DNA of 64,000 nt, from assembly GCA_029245955.1 (NCBI GenBank), contig JAQWOH010000090.1:1-64000 (forward strand). Direction: 5' to 3'. The stretch comes from Fuerstiella sp. (GTDB lineage Bacteria > Planctomycetota > Planctomycetia > Planctomycetales > Planctomycetaceae). A program made the translations under genes and the position numbers. The notes beneath the pieces are model-generated. The model ran no database searches. It saw only the letters and a list, made by a program, of their open reading frames with translations, and was not told where the DNA came from. Of this stretch, positions 55,058 to 63,728 are shown one piece after another. Each line of letters starts with the position of its first letter. The first letter of the stretch is position 1.

Positions 55058-55405
55058 ATGAATCGAATGCTGCCAGGCCTGGCGATGGCCTGTCTGGTGA
55101 CGGGATGTGCCGAACCAGGCGCCCCGCCACCATCAGCGTCATCACCGCCGGAAATTGCCGGGATTGACGAAGCCATTAGTTATACGACCGTTTCCCTTAG
55201 AGTTCCCGGCATGCACTGACCTGCCGGATGAGTGCCTAAAGTGCAAGAGGCACTCACATCGCTGCCGGGTGTAGCGAAATTCGAAGCCGATACAAAGACC
55301 GCCACCGCCACTGTTCAGGTGGATGAATCACAGTTTGACAGCGAGAAAGCAATTGCAGCACTCGCTGAGGTTGGGTTTCCTGACAGCTCTGTTGTCACGG
55401 AATGA
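55058..55405 (+). CDS. Candidate selenoprotein: HMA-domain lipoprotein with TGA at both metal-binding cysteines
   Basis: 115 codons counting two in-frame TGAs as residues. MNRMLPGLAMACLVTG precedes a lipobox Cys17 (LVTGC). After a Pro/Ser linker comes a heavy-metal-associated fold: TTVSLRVPGMH, TGA (codon 54, 55217-55219), Pro-Ala-Gly, TGA (codon 58, 55229-55231), VPKVQEALTSLPGVAKFEAD, TATATVQVDES, KAIAALAEVGFPDSSVVTE, final TGA. From memory, related planctomycete lipoproteins carry GMHCPxGCxPKV, so both TGAs replace the cysteines exactly. A strong ribosome site AAGGAG and a terminator bracket the gene and everything after the TGAs is intact. Either Sec insertion gives a U-x-x-x-U metal or redox site, or this is a pseudogene with two pinpoint nonsense changes. 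Confidence 0.7.
55229..55256 (+). promoter_or_regulatory. SECIS-like hairpin at the TGA codons
   Basis: TGAGTGCCT and AGGCACTCA form a perfect 9-bp stem with the 10-base loop AAAGTGCAAG. The stem starts at the second TGA, and the loop begins 18 bases after the first TGA, within the spacing expected of bacterial SECIS elements. The loop holds two G residues, but not in its first two positions, so it is not a textbook match. For the second TGA the loop is only 6 bases away, so another weaker hairpin would be needed (for instance GGCA at 55249 with TGCC at 55263). Confidence 0.5.
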
Positions 55406-55437
55406 TCAGCGAGTCAAAACGTAGCACACTCTCAACC

Positions 55438-55471
55438 AGCTGCTTTGCCAACCGGCAAGGCAGCTTTTTTT
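55438..55471 (+). terminator. Rho-independent terminator after the candidate selenoprotein
   Basis: AGCTGCTTTGCC and GGCAAGGCAGCT form a 12-bp stem (one G-T pair) with loop AACC, followed by seven T. It lies 32 bases after the final stop codon on the same strand, marking the gene as its own transcription unit and arguing against random decay. Confidence 0.85.
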
Positions 55472-55898
55472 ATTGACGAACTTTTGCATTGGTTTGAAGT
55501 GTTCCGATTTGTCGCGGCGCAGCAGGTAGGCCCGCCCTACTGTTTTGCGCACCCGCCTCCAGCATACCTCAGTCCGCTTATTTCGGTGGTTTAAGGCCAG
55601 AGTGGATGGAAAACCGACTCTTTGCAGTCTCAAACACTTCTGCGGAACAGCGCAGTGCGTTTCAGGTCTGGATTCGATGATGCAGTCATTTGATTCTGTG
55701 GACAATGCGATAACGACGTTCGTCAACAAATAGTGTCCATCCGTGAGAAGGTCGAACATCCGGGCGACCGCAAAGCGCGATTGTCGCCTTTAACAAACAC
55801 CTCTGCGCACGCGGGTCTTTTTCTGCGGCACAGAAACTTCAACTCGGATGTCCCTGTATTGCCGCCACGGCCTGAAAACGCAGTGTCCCTGATCGACA
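55472..55898. other. Intergenic, no gene seen
   Basis: 427 bases between the terminator and the end of the LRR lipoprotein gene. Short frames on both strands (for example around 55545-55733 and 55406-55759 on the minus strand) show no domain and overlap each other. No credible terminator for the LRR gene was found. Confidence 0.35.
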
Positions 55899-56990
55899 CT
55901 ATTCAGAGGCCGGTACCACATCCGTGGATTGACCGTCGGACTTCGACAGTTCGGAACTGTTCTGAGCTTCGTCCTCAGACGCTGCGGCTGGCTCTGTGTC
56001 ATTTTCCTCCTTCGCCGGCTCCGCGTTATCTTCAGCACGAGGCTTGTCACCGTCATCGGGCGTTTCTTCAGCCGTCACGTTCCAGACGCCGGCATCATAC
56101 TTCCGCCAGAATTCAGCGGCAGACTGTCTGCTCTCACCGGCCATTGTCGTCAGGATCTGCCCCAGAGACGGCATGTCCCGCAGAACTTCCATGCCCGTCG
56201 TCACAGCGCCGGGAGTGATCGTAATTCGTTCCAGCTTCAGTCCCTTTAACGGTGACACGTCGGTAATAGGTGTGTTTGCAATGTTCAGGCGTTTCAAGCT
56301 GCTCATGCCTGCCAGAGCGTCAATACTGGCGACCTTCGTTGCCTCCACATCCAGACTCACCAGAGACTTACCTTTCAGCGGAGAAAGATCCGTTACCTGA
56401 GTGCGCGGAATCCACAGAGTCTGCAGTGGCAGACTGGCAATTGAGGTCAGATTATCCACTGGAACGCTCAACAGATTGAGTTCCCGCAGCGGCATTCCTT
56501 TCAGTACGGACAGATCCTTCACCTTCGTGTTCTGTAAATACAGCACTTCCAGTTGCATACCTTCCAGAGCATTGATGTCTTCAACAGGCGTATTTTCAAG
56601 GATGACCCTCTCCAGCGGCATGCCTTCCAGCGCTGAAATGTCGGAAACTTCCGTCATGCCCAGATCGACCGAGCGAAGCGGCAACCCGCGCAGCGCCTCG
56701 ATCGATTTAACTCCCGACTGAAACAGCTCGGCCCCTACAATATCATTTCCGACGCGAGCAAATTTTGCCTTTTCGTTCGCTCGAAGTTTCCGCCGCAGAT
56801 CGCTGGCAGAAATGAATTCGGGCTCATCGGACGGAGCCGCACGCATGACCGGTGGCGCGTCGGAATCGGCAGGTGGCCCGGAATTGTCGGAACAGCCGAC
56901 CAGCAGCAATGTGAACAGGACCGAATACGCAGCCGCGTGACCGGTCGGCATTGGAATTCTGGAGTCGAATCGATTCAACGGGATATCCAT
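55899..56990 (-). CDS. Leucine-rich-repeat lipoprotein
   Basis: 363 residues if started at 56990; an ATG at 56951 would give a shorter leader. The signal YSVLFTLLLVGC ends in a lipobox Cys. Residues about 90-280 are leucine-rich repeats of roughly 21-23 residues (LPLRSVDLGMTEVSDISALE, MPLERVILENTPVEDINALE, MQLEVLYLQNTKVKDLSVLK), the internalin-like arc. The last ~80 residues are acidic low-complexity (EENDTEPAAASEDEAQNSSE). It is probably anchored to a membrane and binds a protein or polymer partner. It overlaps the end of murD by 16 bases, so it is in the murD operon. Confidence 0.8.
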   Translation of the reverse strand: MDIPLNRFDSRIPMPTGHAAAYSVLFTLLLVGCSDNSGPPADSDAPPVMRAAPSDEPEFISASDLRRKLRANEKAKFARVGNDIVGAELFQSGVKSIEALRGLPLRSVDLGMTEVSDISALEGMPLERVILENTPVEDINALEGMQLEVLYLQNTKVKDLSVLKGMPLRELNLLSVPVDNLTSIASLPLQTLWIPRTQVTDLSPLKGKSLVSLDVEATKVASIDALAGMSSLKRLNIANTPITDVSPLKGLKLERITITPGAVTTGMEVLRDMPSLGQILTTMAGESRQSAAEFWRKYDAGVWNVTAEETPDDGDKPRAEDNAEPAKEENDTEPAAASEDEAQNSSELSKSDGQSTDVVPASE

Positions 56991-58429
56991 TCTCTGGCCA
57001 TTTCTGTGAACTGATCGCCACGCTCACGGTAGTCTTGAAACCACCCATAGCTGGCGCAGCCGGGTGAAAGCAGAACGATACCGCCTTCAGGAACAAGTGC
57101 AACCGCGTGACCGAACGCATCGTCGAAGTCCAACGCTATAGCAACATTCGGTGGCGCTGCTGACACGCAGGAGGCAGCGATCAGGTCTGCCAATTGTTCT
57201 GCAGTTTCCCCCATCAGGACGACGGCAACTGCATGCTGGCGGATCGAATCCGCGAATCGCGACAGGCCCACTCCCTTGTCCGCCCCTCCGGCCAGAATCA
57301 CGATCGGCCGGCTCAATGTCTGCAGGGCCGCCATTGAAGATTCCGGCGTCGTTGCGACTGAATCATTGTAAAACGAAATACCTTTCCCCTCCGCAACGCG
57401 TTGCAGGCGGTGTGGCAGTGGCCCGAATCCATTCAACGATTCGCCAAATGTTGACGGATCCGCCCCGGCAGCCCATGCGGCACACGCAGCGGCAGCGATG
57501 TTGCGGGCATTGTGTTCGCCGGGCAGGGCTGAGGGAGCATACAGACGAATGGCGTCTTCTCGGCTGCCGTCGCGAAGAACCAGTGTTCCACTGTCCATAA
57601 ACGCGCCGTCTTCCCCGCTATCGTAAACACCAAAGTTCATCCGTCGCCCGCGAATTCGCCATGCAGGTGATGGGGCCGGATGAGCACGACGGGGCGACAC
57701 ATCGTCATTCGCAGACTCATCAGAATAGATAGCAATGTCCTTCATTCCCTGTTGAGCGAAGATGACCTGTTTGGCCCTGCGATAGTCATCGACGCCACCG
57801 TGCCAGTCAAGATGATTCGGAGAAAAATTTGTCACGAGCGCTATCCAGGGGGCGAAGTTCGCCCCCTGGAGTCTCTCCAGTTGAAAACTGCTCAGTTCCA
57901 GTACCGCGATATCGTCTGATTCAAATTCGTTCACCATCGGCAGCAGGCTGGTCCCGATGTTCCCACCAAGGGCAACCATAAAATCGGTCTCCTGCGCGTA
58001 CGGAAGCAGAAGACGATGCGTCAGCGAGGCTGTCGTGGACTTGCCGTTGCTGCCTGTTATGGCAATGACACGACCACGAAAGTGATGCAGAAACAACTCT
58101 ATCTCATTAGTGATGCGGCTGCCTGCGGAGCGACATCGCGCAAGAATCTCTGATTCCGGATTCACTGCAGGACTAACAACCACCAGATCGGCTCCTCGAA
58201 AGGCGTCGTCCGGGTGTCCACCCCAGAAGCAGCGGCTGACGGCCAGGCCGTCAAGTCGAGCTATGGATTCAGATAATTCATCCGCGGTACGCGAATCAGT
58301 GATCGTGACAGCGGCACCGCGTTCGGCCAGAAATCTGGCGGCACCAATGCCACCGCCGAACGTGCCCAGCCCCAGCACAGTTGCTCTCACTTCGGAATAT
58401 TCGTTCAGCGTTGGCAGGCGATCAGACAT
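56975..58429 (-). CDS. murD: UDP-N-acetylmuramoylalanine--D-glutamate ligase
   Basis: 484 residues. Rossmann start VLGLGTFGGGIGAARFLAER, ATP loop ITGSNGKSTTASLTHRLL (about 128), LGGNIGTSLL and VTNFSPNHLDWHGGVDDYRR (central domain), GEHNARNIAAAACAAW (about 315), YNDSVATTPESSMAALQTL (about 360) and ILAGGADKGVGLSRF (about 383). It adds D-glutamate to UDP-MurNAc-L-Ala in peptidoglycan synthesis, showing that this planctomycete retains a mur pathway. It follows the ATP-grasp gene by 30 bases and overlaps the LRR gene. Confidence 0.95.
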   Translation of the reverse strand: MSDRLPTLNEYSEVRATVLGLGTFGGGIGAARFLAERGAAVTITDSRTADELSESIARLDGLAVSRCFWGGHPDDAFRGADLVVVSPAVNPESEILARCRSAGSRITNEIELFLHHFRGRVIAITGSNGKSTTASLTHRLLLPYAQETDFMVALGGNIGTSLLPMVNEFESDDIAVLELSSFQLERLQGANFAPWIALVTNFSPNHLDWHGGVDDYRRAKQVIFAQQGMKDIAIYSDESANDDVSPRRAHPAPSPAWRIRGRRMNFGVYDSGEDGAFMDSGTLVLRDGSREDAIRLYAPSALPGEHNARNIAAAACAAWAAGADPSTFGESLNGFGPLPHRLQRVAEGKGISFYNDSVATTPESSMAALQTLSRPIVILAGGADKGVGLSRFADSIRQHAVAVVLMGETAEQLADLIAASCVSAAPPNVAIALDFDDAFGHAVALVPEGGIVLLSPGCASYGWFQDYRERGDQFTEMAREWISR

Positions 58430-58459
58430 GTCTGTTCTGTTGAAAACGACGCAGCCGAT

Positions 58460-59494
58460 TCAGGCTGTCGCCACATCTCCGTTGCAGGTAAACGTGAGCG
58501 GTTGAGGCTGCCACACCAGACTCTCGCCAACCGACGTCTGCAGCATCGACGTCATCAGATTGTGCATCGTCGCTGCTCGATAGCCAACGTAGCCGGTACA
58601 CAGCCGAGGATTAATTTCGATAACCAGCAACTCGCCTTTTCTGAACACCATGTCAAGGCCAACATAGCCGTCTTCGAGTTGCAATGCCCATGCGACACGA
58701 TGGCATAGCTCTGTCAGATCTTCCTGTGCAGACGCCGGAAGCTCGGCGGGAATGGTGCCGCCATGGTAATGCGGACCGGAATCCGTCCATTCCACATTCT
58801 GTGCGGAAGCGGGTAAGAACAGAGGACTGTGGCCCCTGCCCTGTCCGATCATGGCAACCGACAGAGGTGTTCCGCTGACAAATGGTTGAATGATGAGTTG
58901 CTGCAGTGTCGCTGCGTCGTTGTCGTGTTTCGAGAGAATGTCCTTTACTCTACCACACAAAACCCCCTCGCAGCCGGCACCGTCGCGGGGTTTGACCACA
59001 CATGTCTGATCGGACGGACAGTTCAGCCGACCGCTGTTTGTTGCCAGTTCCGTCGTTATCGTTGGGAGCCCTCTGCGTCGCAGCAACTCGTACGTCTGCC
59101 ACTTGTCCGAGCACGCTTCGATGACCTCGGTGCGAGGACCAAGAAAGCGGAATCCTCGACGCCTGAAGTTCTGCGCGAGCGAAGTGAGCACACCACCGGT
59201 TTCCGGGGCGATTGCCAGCACAACGTCCGTTTCCGACAGATCGCCCACCACGGTAGCAACCAGCTGGTCCAGTGATTGTGGATCGCCGGACTGCACGACG
59301 CACTGGTCATCAATCCTCAGCGTGGTCTCCGCGGCTGCACACATCGCCACTGCAACGTGCACTTCGGGCAGACGACGAAGGTCCTCCAGAACGGACAGCA
59401 GCATCGCACGACCCTCCGTCAACATGGACGCCGACGCTGACGCGTACGCTGGACCGTAGGCATGAAAGTATTCCAACAGCAGCACCGACGACAT
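58460..59494 (-). CDS. ATP-grasp domain protein
   Basis: 344 residues. N-terminal Rossmann-like part (VLLLEYFHAYGPAYASASAS, VVLAIAPETGGVLTSLAQNF), then the ATP-grasp core: CSDKWQTYELLRRRGLPTIT (about 125), CVVKPRDGAGCEGV (about 163, with the ATP lysine), and VIEINPRLCTGYVGYRAATM (about 305, the N-P-R metal site). The set-up resembles amino-acid or tyramine ligases such as MfnD-like enzymes and the ATP-grasp proteins that accompany tetrahydromethanopterin genes in planctomycetes; the actual ligase substrate is unknown. It sits between xseA and murD on the same strand. Confidence 0.7.
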   Translation of the reverse strand: MSSVLLLEYFHAYGPAYASASASMLTEGRAMLLSVLEDLRRLPEVHVAVAMCAAAETTLRIDDQCVVQSGDPQSLDQLVATVVGDLSETDVVLAIAPETGGVLTSLAQNFRRRGFRFLGPRTEVIEACSDKWQTYELLRRRGLPTITTELATNSGRLNCPSDQTCVVKPRDGAGCEGVLCGRVKDILSKHDNDAATLQQLIIQPFVSGTPLSVAMIGQGRGHSPLFLPASAQNVEWTDSGPHYHGGTIPAELPASAQEDLTELCHRVAWALQLEDGYVGLDMVFRKGELLVIEINPRLCTGYVGYRAATMHNLMTSMLQTSVGESLVWQPQPLTFTCNGDVATA

Positions 59495-59607
59495 CGAGTT
59501 CCCTCCGAATTCACAGCTGGTGATGCCACTGTGTTGACCGCAGGCCAGGAATCACACGATTACGTACAGATGACCGAAACACGTCCGTCTCAGCACGGTT
59601 GGCGCTG

Positions 59608-60804
59608 TCAATGTTTTTCCCTGACCGTGGCTCTGATCACTCCATCACTGACACGTACCTGAATCTCAGAGCCATCTTCGATCTTACCGACGGAATTTAC
59701 CAGCGTACCTTCAGCGTTTGTGGTCAACGAGTATCCGCGAGCCAGTACACTCAGAGGACTTAATGCGTCCAGCGACGCAGTTGTGGCTGCCAGACATTGC
59801 CGAATTCGTTCAACCTGCAGGCGAATCGCCCGATCCGCCCGCCCCGCCGCGTCATCGCACCGCTGTCGTCGTTCGTCAATCATTGACATCGGACGCTGAA
59901 ACACGTTGCGAGATCCGATGCCCTCAAGCTGCTGTTTCAGACGTTCGACCTGACCACTCATGATCTGGTACAGCCTGGCGGCCGACTGTCGCAGTCCCTG
60001 GCGTAGATCGGCCGCCGAAGGCACGACCAGTTCTCCGGCTTCACTGGGTGTTAACGCCCGGCGATCCGCCACCAGATCGGCAATGGACACATCAACTTCG
60101 TGGCCCACAGCGCTGACGACGGGAACCGCACAGTCCGCAATGGCGCGGGCCACGACTTCTTCATTGAAGGCCCACAAATCCTCCAGACTGCCTCCTCCCC
60201 GGCCGGTAATCACTACGTCTACATTCGGTATCTGTTCTACCGATGAAATGGCACGAGCAATTCGCGGAGCGGCGCCGTCACCCTGAACGGGGACAGGCAG
60301 AATAATCAGGTTTGCCGCCGGCCAGCGACGAGTGATAACCTGAATCATGTCGCGAACTGCAGCTGACGTCGGGCTGGTCACGAGAGCAATTCGTCGGGGA
60401 ATCACGGGCAGTGGACGTTTGCGTTCGGGCGCGAACAGGCCCTCGGATTCGAGCTTCTGCTTCAACTGTCTCAGGGCCAGTTCCAGCTCGCCGACCCCCT
60501 GTGGCTGCAGCCGGTTGATGATGAACTGACACGTGCCCCGCGCCACATATACCTGCAGTGCACCAGTTGCCAGAACTCGCAGCCCATCCTTCGGCTGGAA
60601 CTTCAGGCGCGCCGCTGTCGCTTTCCAGATAACAGCGCCGATCTCTGAGTTATCGTCTTTGAGTGTCAGATAGTAATGACCGGCGGCTGATCGTTTGCAG
60701 TTGGAAATTTCGGCCTCCACACACACCGGTGGCAATGCAGTTTCGATGATTTCCTTGAAAGCCGTTACCAGTTCGGTGACGGATATTGTTGGCATCTCAG
60801 TCAT
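59608..60804 (-). CDS. xseA: Exodeoxyribonuclease VII large subunit
   Basis: 398 residues. The OB-fold N-terminus (ETALPPVCVEAEISNCKRSA, HYYLTLKDDNSEIGAVIWKA), then the catalytic core with IALVTSPTSAAVRDMIQVI (about 140), RGGGSLEDLWAFNEEVVARA (about 200), VVSAVGHEVDVSIADLVADR (about 227) and RALTPSEAGELVVP (about 245). A helical C-terminal stretch follows. It degrades single-stranded DNA together with XseB, which is not in this window. The ATG overlaps the terC-like stop (ATGA), so it is translated with it. Confidence 0.95.
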   Translation of the reverse strand: MTEMPTISVTELVTAFKEIIETALPPVCVEAEISNCKRSAAGHYYLTLKDDNSEIGAVIWKATAARLKFQPKDGLRVLATGALQVYVARGTCQFIINRLQPQGVGELELALRQLKQKLESEGLFAPERKRPLPVIPRRIALVTSPTSAAVRDMIQVITRRWPAANLIILPVPVQGDGAAPRIARAISSVEQIPNVDVVITGRGGGSLEDLWAFNEEVVARAIADCAVPVVSAVGHEVDVSIADLVADRRALTPSEAGELVVPSAADLRQGLRQSAARLYQIMSGQVERLKQQLEGIGSRNVFQRPMSMIDERRQRCDDAAGRADRAIRLQVERIRQCLAATTASLDALSPLSVLARGYSLTTNAEGTLVNSVGKIEDGSEIQVRVSDGVIRATVREKH

Positions 60805-61583
60805 GATGCACCGTCCGTGGTGGCATCCGTCGCCGCCGATGCGGTTGATTTTCGCACTCGCAGATTCAGTGCTTCAACAATCAACGAGAACGCCATAGCA
60901 AAATAGATATACCCCTTATTGACATGCGTACCAGCCGCTTCCGCCACCAGCATTACGCCGATGAGAATCAGAAAGCTGAGCGCCAGCATTTTGAAAGTCG
61001 GATTCTCTTTCACAAAACGACTGATTCGTTCGGCGAACACCATCATCACCATTACGGAAAAAACGACCGCCGTAATCATGACCGTCCGATCCTCAGTCAT
61101 CCCGACCGCCGTGATAACTGAATCCAGTGAAAAGACGATGTCCATGATCGTGATATTGATCAGCACGCCCGTGAACGTGTGGCTGGTAACCGGCACAGCC
61201 TCGTCGCTGACTCCCTCGAACTGCTCGTGGATTTCCTTCACACTGTGCCGAATCAGAAACAGACCGCCCAGCAGCAGAGTGATATCGCGTCCCGACACCT
61301 TGTTCATGTCCGTCCACTGCTCACCACCCATCTGCTGCAGCAACTCCACTGAAACGCCGAGTGCCGTCAGTGTAAACAGCGGCGTGGTCAGATGAATGAT
61401 CTTGGTGATCAGAAACAGCAGCATAATGCGGGACAGCATCGCCAGAAACAGCCCCAGCTGCCGGGCCAGTGGCTGCTGATTTACCGGCAACCTGTCGGTC
61501 AGAATCGTGATAAAGATGATGTTGTCGATTCCCAGCACGATCTCCATCAGAGTCAGTGCCAGCAATGCTGCAATAGCTTCCAT
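60801..61583 (-). CDS. TerC family membrane protein
   Basis: 260 residues with about seven membrane segments. The conserved acidic pockets are ALTLMEIVLGIDNIIFITIL (about 10-29) and ITIMDIVFSLDSVITAVGMT (about 148-167), both with the paired-helix G-x-D/L-D pattern of TerC proteins that export metal ions (Mn in some members). A loop GRDITLLLGGLFLIRHSVKE lies between them. The tail is short and Ala/Thr-rich. It heads the minus-strand run terC - xseA - ATP-grasp - murD - LRR. Substrate is not known here; tellurite resistance is only the historical name. Confidence 0.9.
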   Translation of the reverse strand: MEAIAALLALTLMEIVLGIDNIIFITILTDRLPVNQQPLARQLGLFLAMLSRIMLLFLITKIIHLTTPLFTLTALGVSVELLQQMGGEQWTDMNKVSGRDITLLLGGLFLIRHSVKEIHEQFEGVSDEAVPVTSHTFTGVLINITIMDIVFSLDSVITAVGMTEDRTVMITAVVFSVMVMMVFAERISRFVKENPTFKMLALSFLILIGVMLVAEAAGTHVNKGYIYFAMAFSLIVEALNLRVRKSTASAATDATTDGAS

Positions 61584-62603
61584 CGATTGGTTTCGCCGAA
61601 TGGATTATTGTGTGCCAGAGTCCGGATTTGGCGGATGTTAGTGAATTGTCATGCTTCGCGCAACCGGTGAATGGCCGTGGTATTCACTTCAACAGAGTCC
61701 TGTGCACCCGCACGGCTGGACAGTGCCAGGGATGCGGTGCTGCCCACATCTCCGGCGAAGCCACCCGGGAAAAGAGACTGTACCGACACTGGTCACATGC
61801 GTCCCTGCAATCAGTCCGGCTTCGGCGTTAACAGGCGAAGCCCCTTTCAACTTTTTCCGGATGGCAGCGCAAAAGTCCCGCAATTTTTCACCAGTGGAAA
61901 CCCGGGTAACGTTGCTTAACGGCGATTGTGCCTGCGGACTGTGTAAAAATCATCTGATGCAATCACACCACCATGTCCTTTTCAACAATATCAACGAGCG
62001 TTCGGCCCACAATGCCGTGTGTGTGCCTTGTTTATGTAGCCGGTACACACACCCAGGCGTGGCCGGTCCGTGTGTCATAACGGCGCGAACGGAAGTCGAT
62101 CATCTGATTGAATGTGAGACCATCGCCTTCGCGCGGAACAATCCGCAGCAATCAATCCCGTATAGCATTGCGGAAGTGCGCAAAGGTACCGCTGTCGCAG
62201 CACCCATGAACCTCGTCATGGAAACTTCGACGGGCCGTCGATTGCAGTCAGATTCCACTCCTGTCGTCGTACCGGCTCGCAATCAACCAGACGGGCGCTG
62301 GACTTATCCGGGAGCGATGATGACCAGAACACGAATTTCGATGCCAACCTGAGCGCCTTCTACCAGGTGTGAGATGTCGATATAACATCACCTCGATGGA
62401 CGGACTGCCACGCCGGATCGTTCAATGCGAAAATGTCCGATGACCACTCAGGAAGACGCGCATCGCCTATCCGGTCTTCAACCTGAGTTCGGATAAAAGG
62501 CGGTCTCATTTCCGGATACGTGGACGACCTGAGCGTGATGATTTGCGGTCGAGCCACACTGCAGCGACAATAAAGAGTCGAACCGCGGGGCAAGGAGAAT
62601 TCA
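61584..62603. other. 1-kb stretch without an intact gene
   Basis: The longest frame (61651-62352, plus) has no recognisable domain and unusual composition (Cys/His/Pro-rich with many rare codons), so I do not call it. Some fragments (for instance MSDDHSGRR about 62429 and VVVPARNQPDGRWTYPGAM about 62261) loosely recall degenerate sialidase-type sequence, which might mean a dead paralogue of the 62604 gene. This is weak. Divergent promoters for terC and 62604 should be inside. Confidence 0.35.
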
Positions 62604-63728
62604 ATGAGGTTTGTTTACGCTTACAAGAAAACCGAAATTCCAGCGTGGTCATGTATCCTGTCTGCGGCCACAAGCGTCCGCAGCATCCCGGGGCTGCTGG
62701 CGATTCTGGTGTTTGTATTACTACCCGCCCATCTGCACGCGGCCCCTCCGAGAGTTCAGGTGTCGAACGTCCGACGCGTGTTCCACAACGGTGAACACAA
62801 CGCCTTCACAGATCTGGTGCGGTTTCAGGATCGGTACTATCTGACGTTTCGCAGTTGTCCTGATGGACACATGGTCCATCCTACGTCGTCGATCATTATC
62901 ATGGTCAGTGACGACCTGGAGTCATGGCAGCAGGTCCACCGTTTCAGCGTAAAACACCGCGACACACGTGATCCGCACTTTCTGGCATTTAAAGGGAAAC
63001 TGTTCGTCTACACGGGTACGTGGTACAGCGGGGCAACGACGCTGCCTCGTGATCAGTACGATCTCAACAAACACCTGGGATATGCGGCGTGGACATTCGA
63101 CGGAAAGTCCTGGAACAGTCCGGTGCTGCTGGACGGGACGTATGGACACTACGTCTGGAAAGCCAGCGTCTTCGGTGAGACAGCCTTTCTGTGTGGTCGA
63201 CGAAAAAACGAGTTTGCGGAAGGCCCCAAGGGAGAAGGCACGGCCGTTAAATCGTTGATGCTGGAGAGTGCAGACGGCCTGATCTGGCGTAAGAAAGCCG
63301 TATTTCAATCTGTCCATGGAGACGAAACTGCGTTTCTGTTCGAGCCGGACGGAGACATTCTTGCGATCGGCCGCAGGGGAAGTCAACCGGCACAGATTTT
63401 GAAGTCGCAGCCTCCGTATCAAGAATGGTCTCGGAACGATCTGGACCGCTATATCGGCGGCCCCCTGTTGACCCGTTGGGGAGATCGTTTCGTTGTGGGT
63501 GGACGTCGAGTCACAGCAGGTGGTCCGAAAACCTCCATGTGCTGGCTGGTCGGAGAGGATTTGTACGAGTTCGCATTGTTGCCCAGTGCCGGAGACAATT
63601 CGTATCCGGGCTTTATTGAACTTAACCCAACAAATGCCGTCATGTCCTGGTATTCGTCTCACGAAAAAAACGCAAACGGGCAAAATATCACTGCAATTTA
63701 TATGGCAGATCTCTCGATCGGCAACTGA
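62604..63728 (+). CDS. Secreted sialidase-like (BNR/five-bladed propeller) protein
   Basis: 374 residues with a very good ribosome site (AGGAG, 7 bases before the ATG). A long leader (membrane segment IPGLLAILVFVLLPAHLHA) precedes a beta-propeller: NAFTDLVRFQDRYYLTFRSC, IIIMVSDDLESWQQVHRF, DPHFLAFKGKLFVYTGTWYS, RNDLDRYIGGPLLTRW, SYPGFIELNPTNAVMSWYSS. The SxD-x-W type turns (VSDDLESW, SADGLIW) are Asp-box-like. This resembles exo-alpha-sialidase and related glycosidase-fold proteins in planctomycetes, acting outside the cell on glycans. The catalytic residues cannot be assigned with certainty. Confidence 0.7.
   Translation: MRFVYAYKKTEIPAWSCILSAATSVRSIPGLLAILVFVLLPAHLHAAPPRVQVSNVRRVFHNGEHNAFTDLVRFQDRYYLTFRSCPDGHMVHPTSSIIIMVSDDLESWQQVHRFSVKHRDTRDPHFLAFKGKLFVYTGTWYSGATTLPRDQYDLNKHLGYAAWTFDGKSWNSPVLLDGTYGHYVWKASVFGETAFLCGRRKNEFAEGPKGEGTAVKSLMLESADGLIWRKKAVFQSVHGDETAFLFEPDGDILAIGRRGSQPAQILKSQPPYQEWSRNDLDRYIGGPLLTRWGDRFVVGGRRVTAGGPKTSMCWLVGEDLYEFALLPSAGDNSYPGFIELNPTNAVMSWYSSHEKNANGQNITAIYMADLSIGN

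Noticed and set aside
55545..55733. Short plus-strand frame behind the candidate selenoprotein
   Set aside because: 62 codons without any feature, after a strong terminator, overlapped by an equally featureless minus-strand frame.
61651..62352. 233-codon open frame, plus strand
   Set aside because: No domain, odd composition (many Cys/His/Pro), no ribosome site; more likely chance openness in a decayed stretch.
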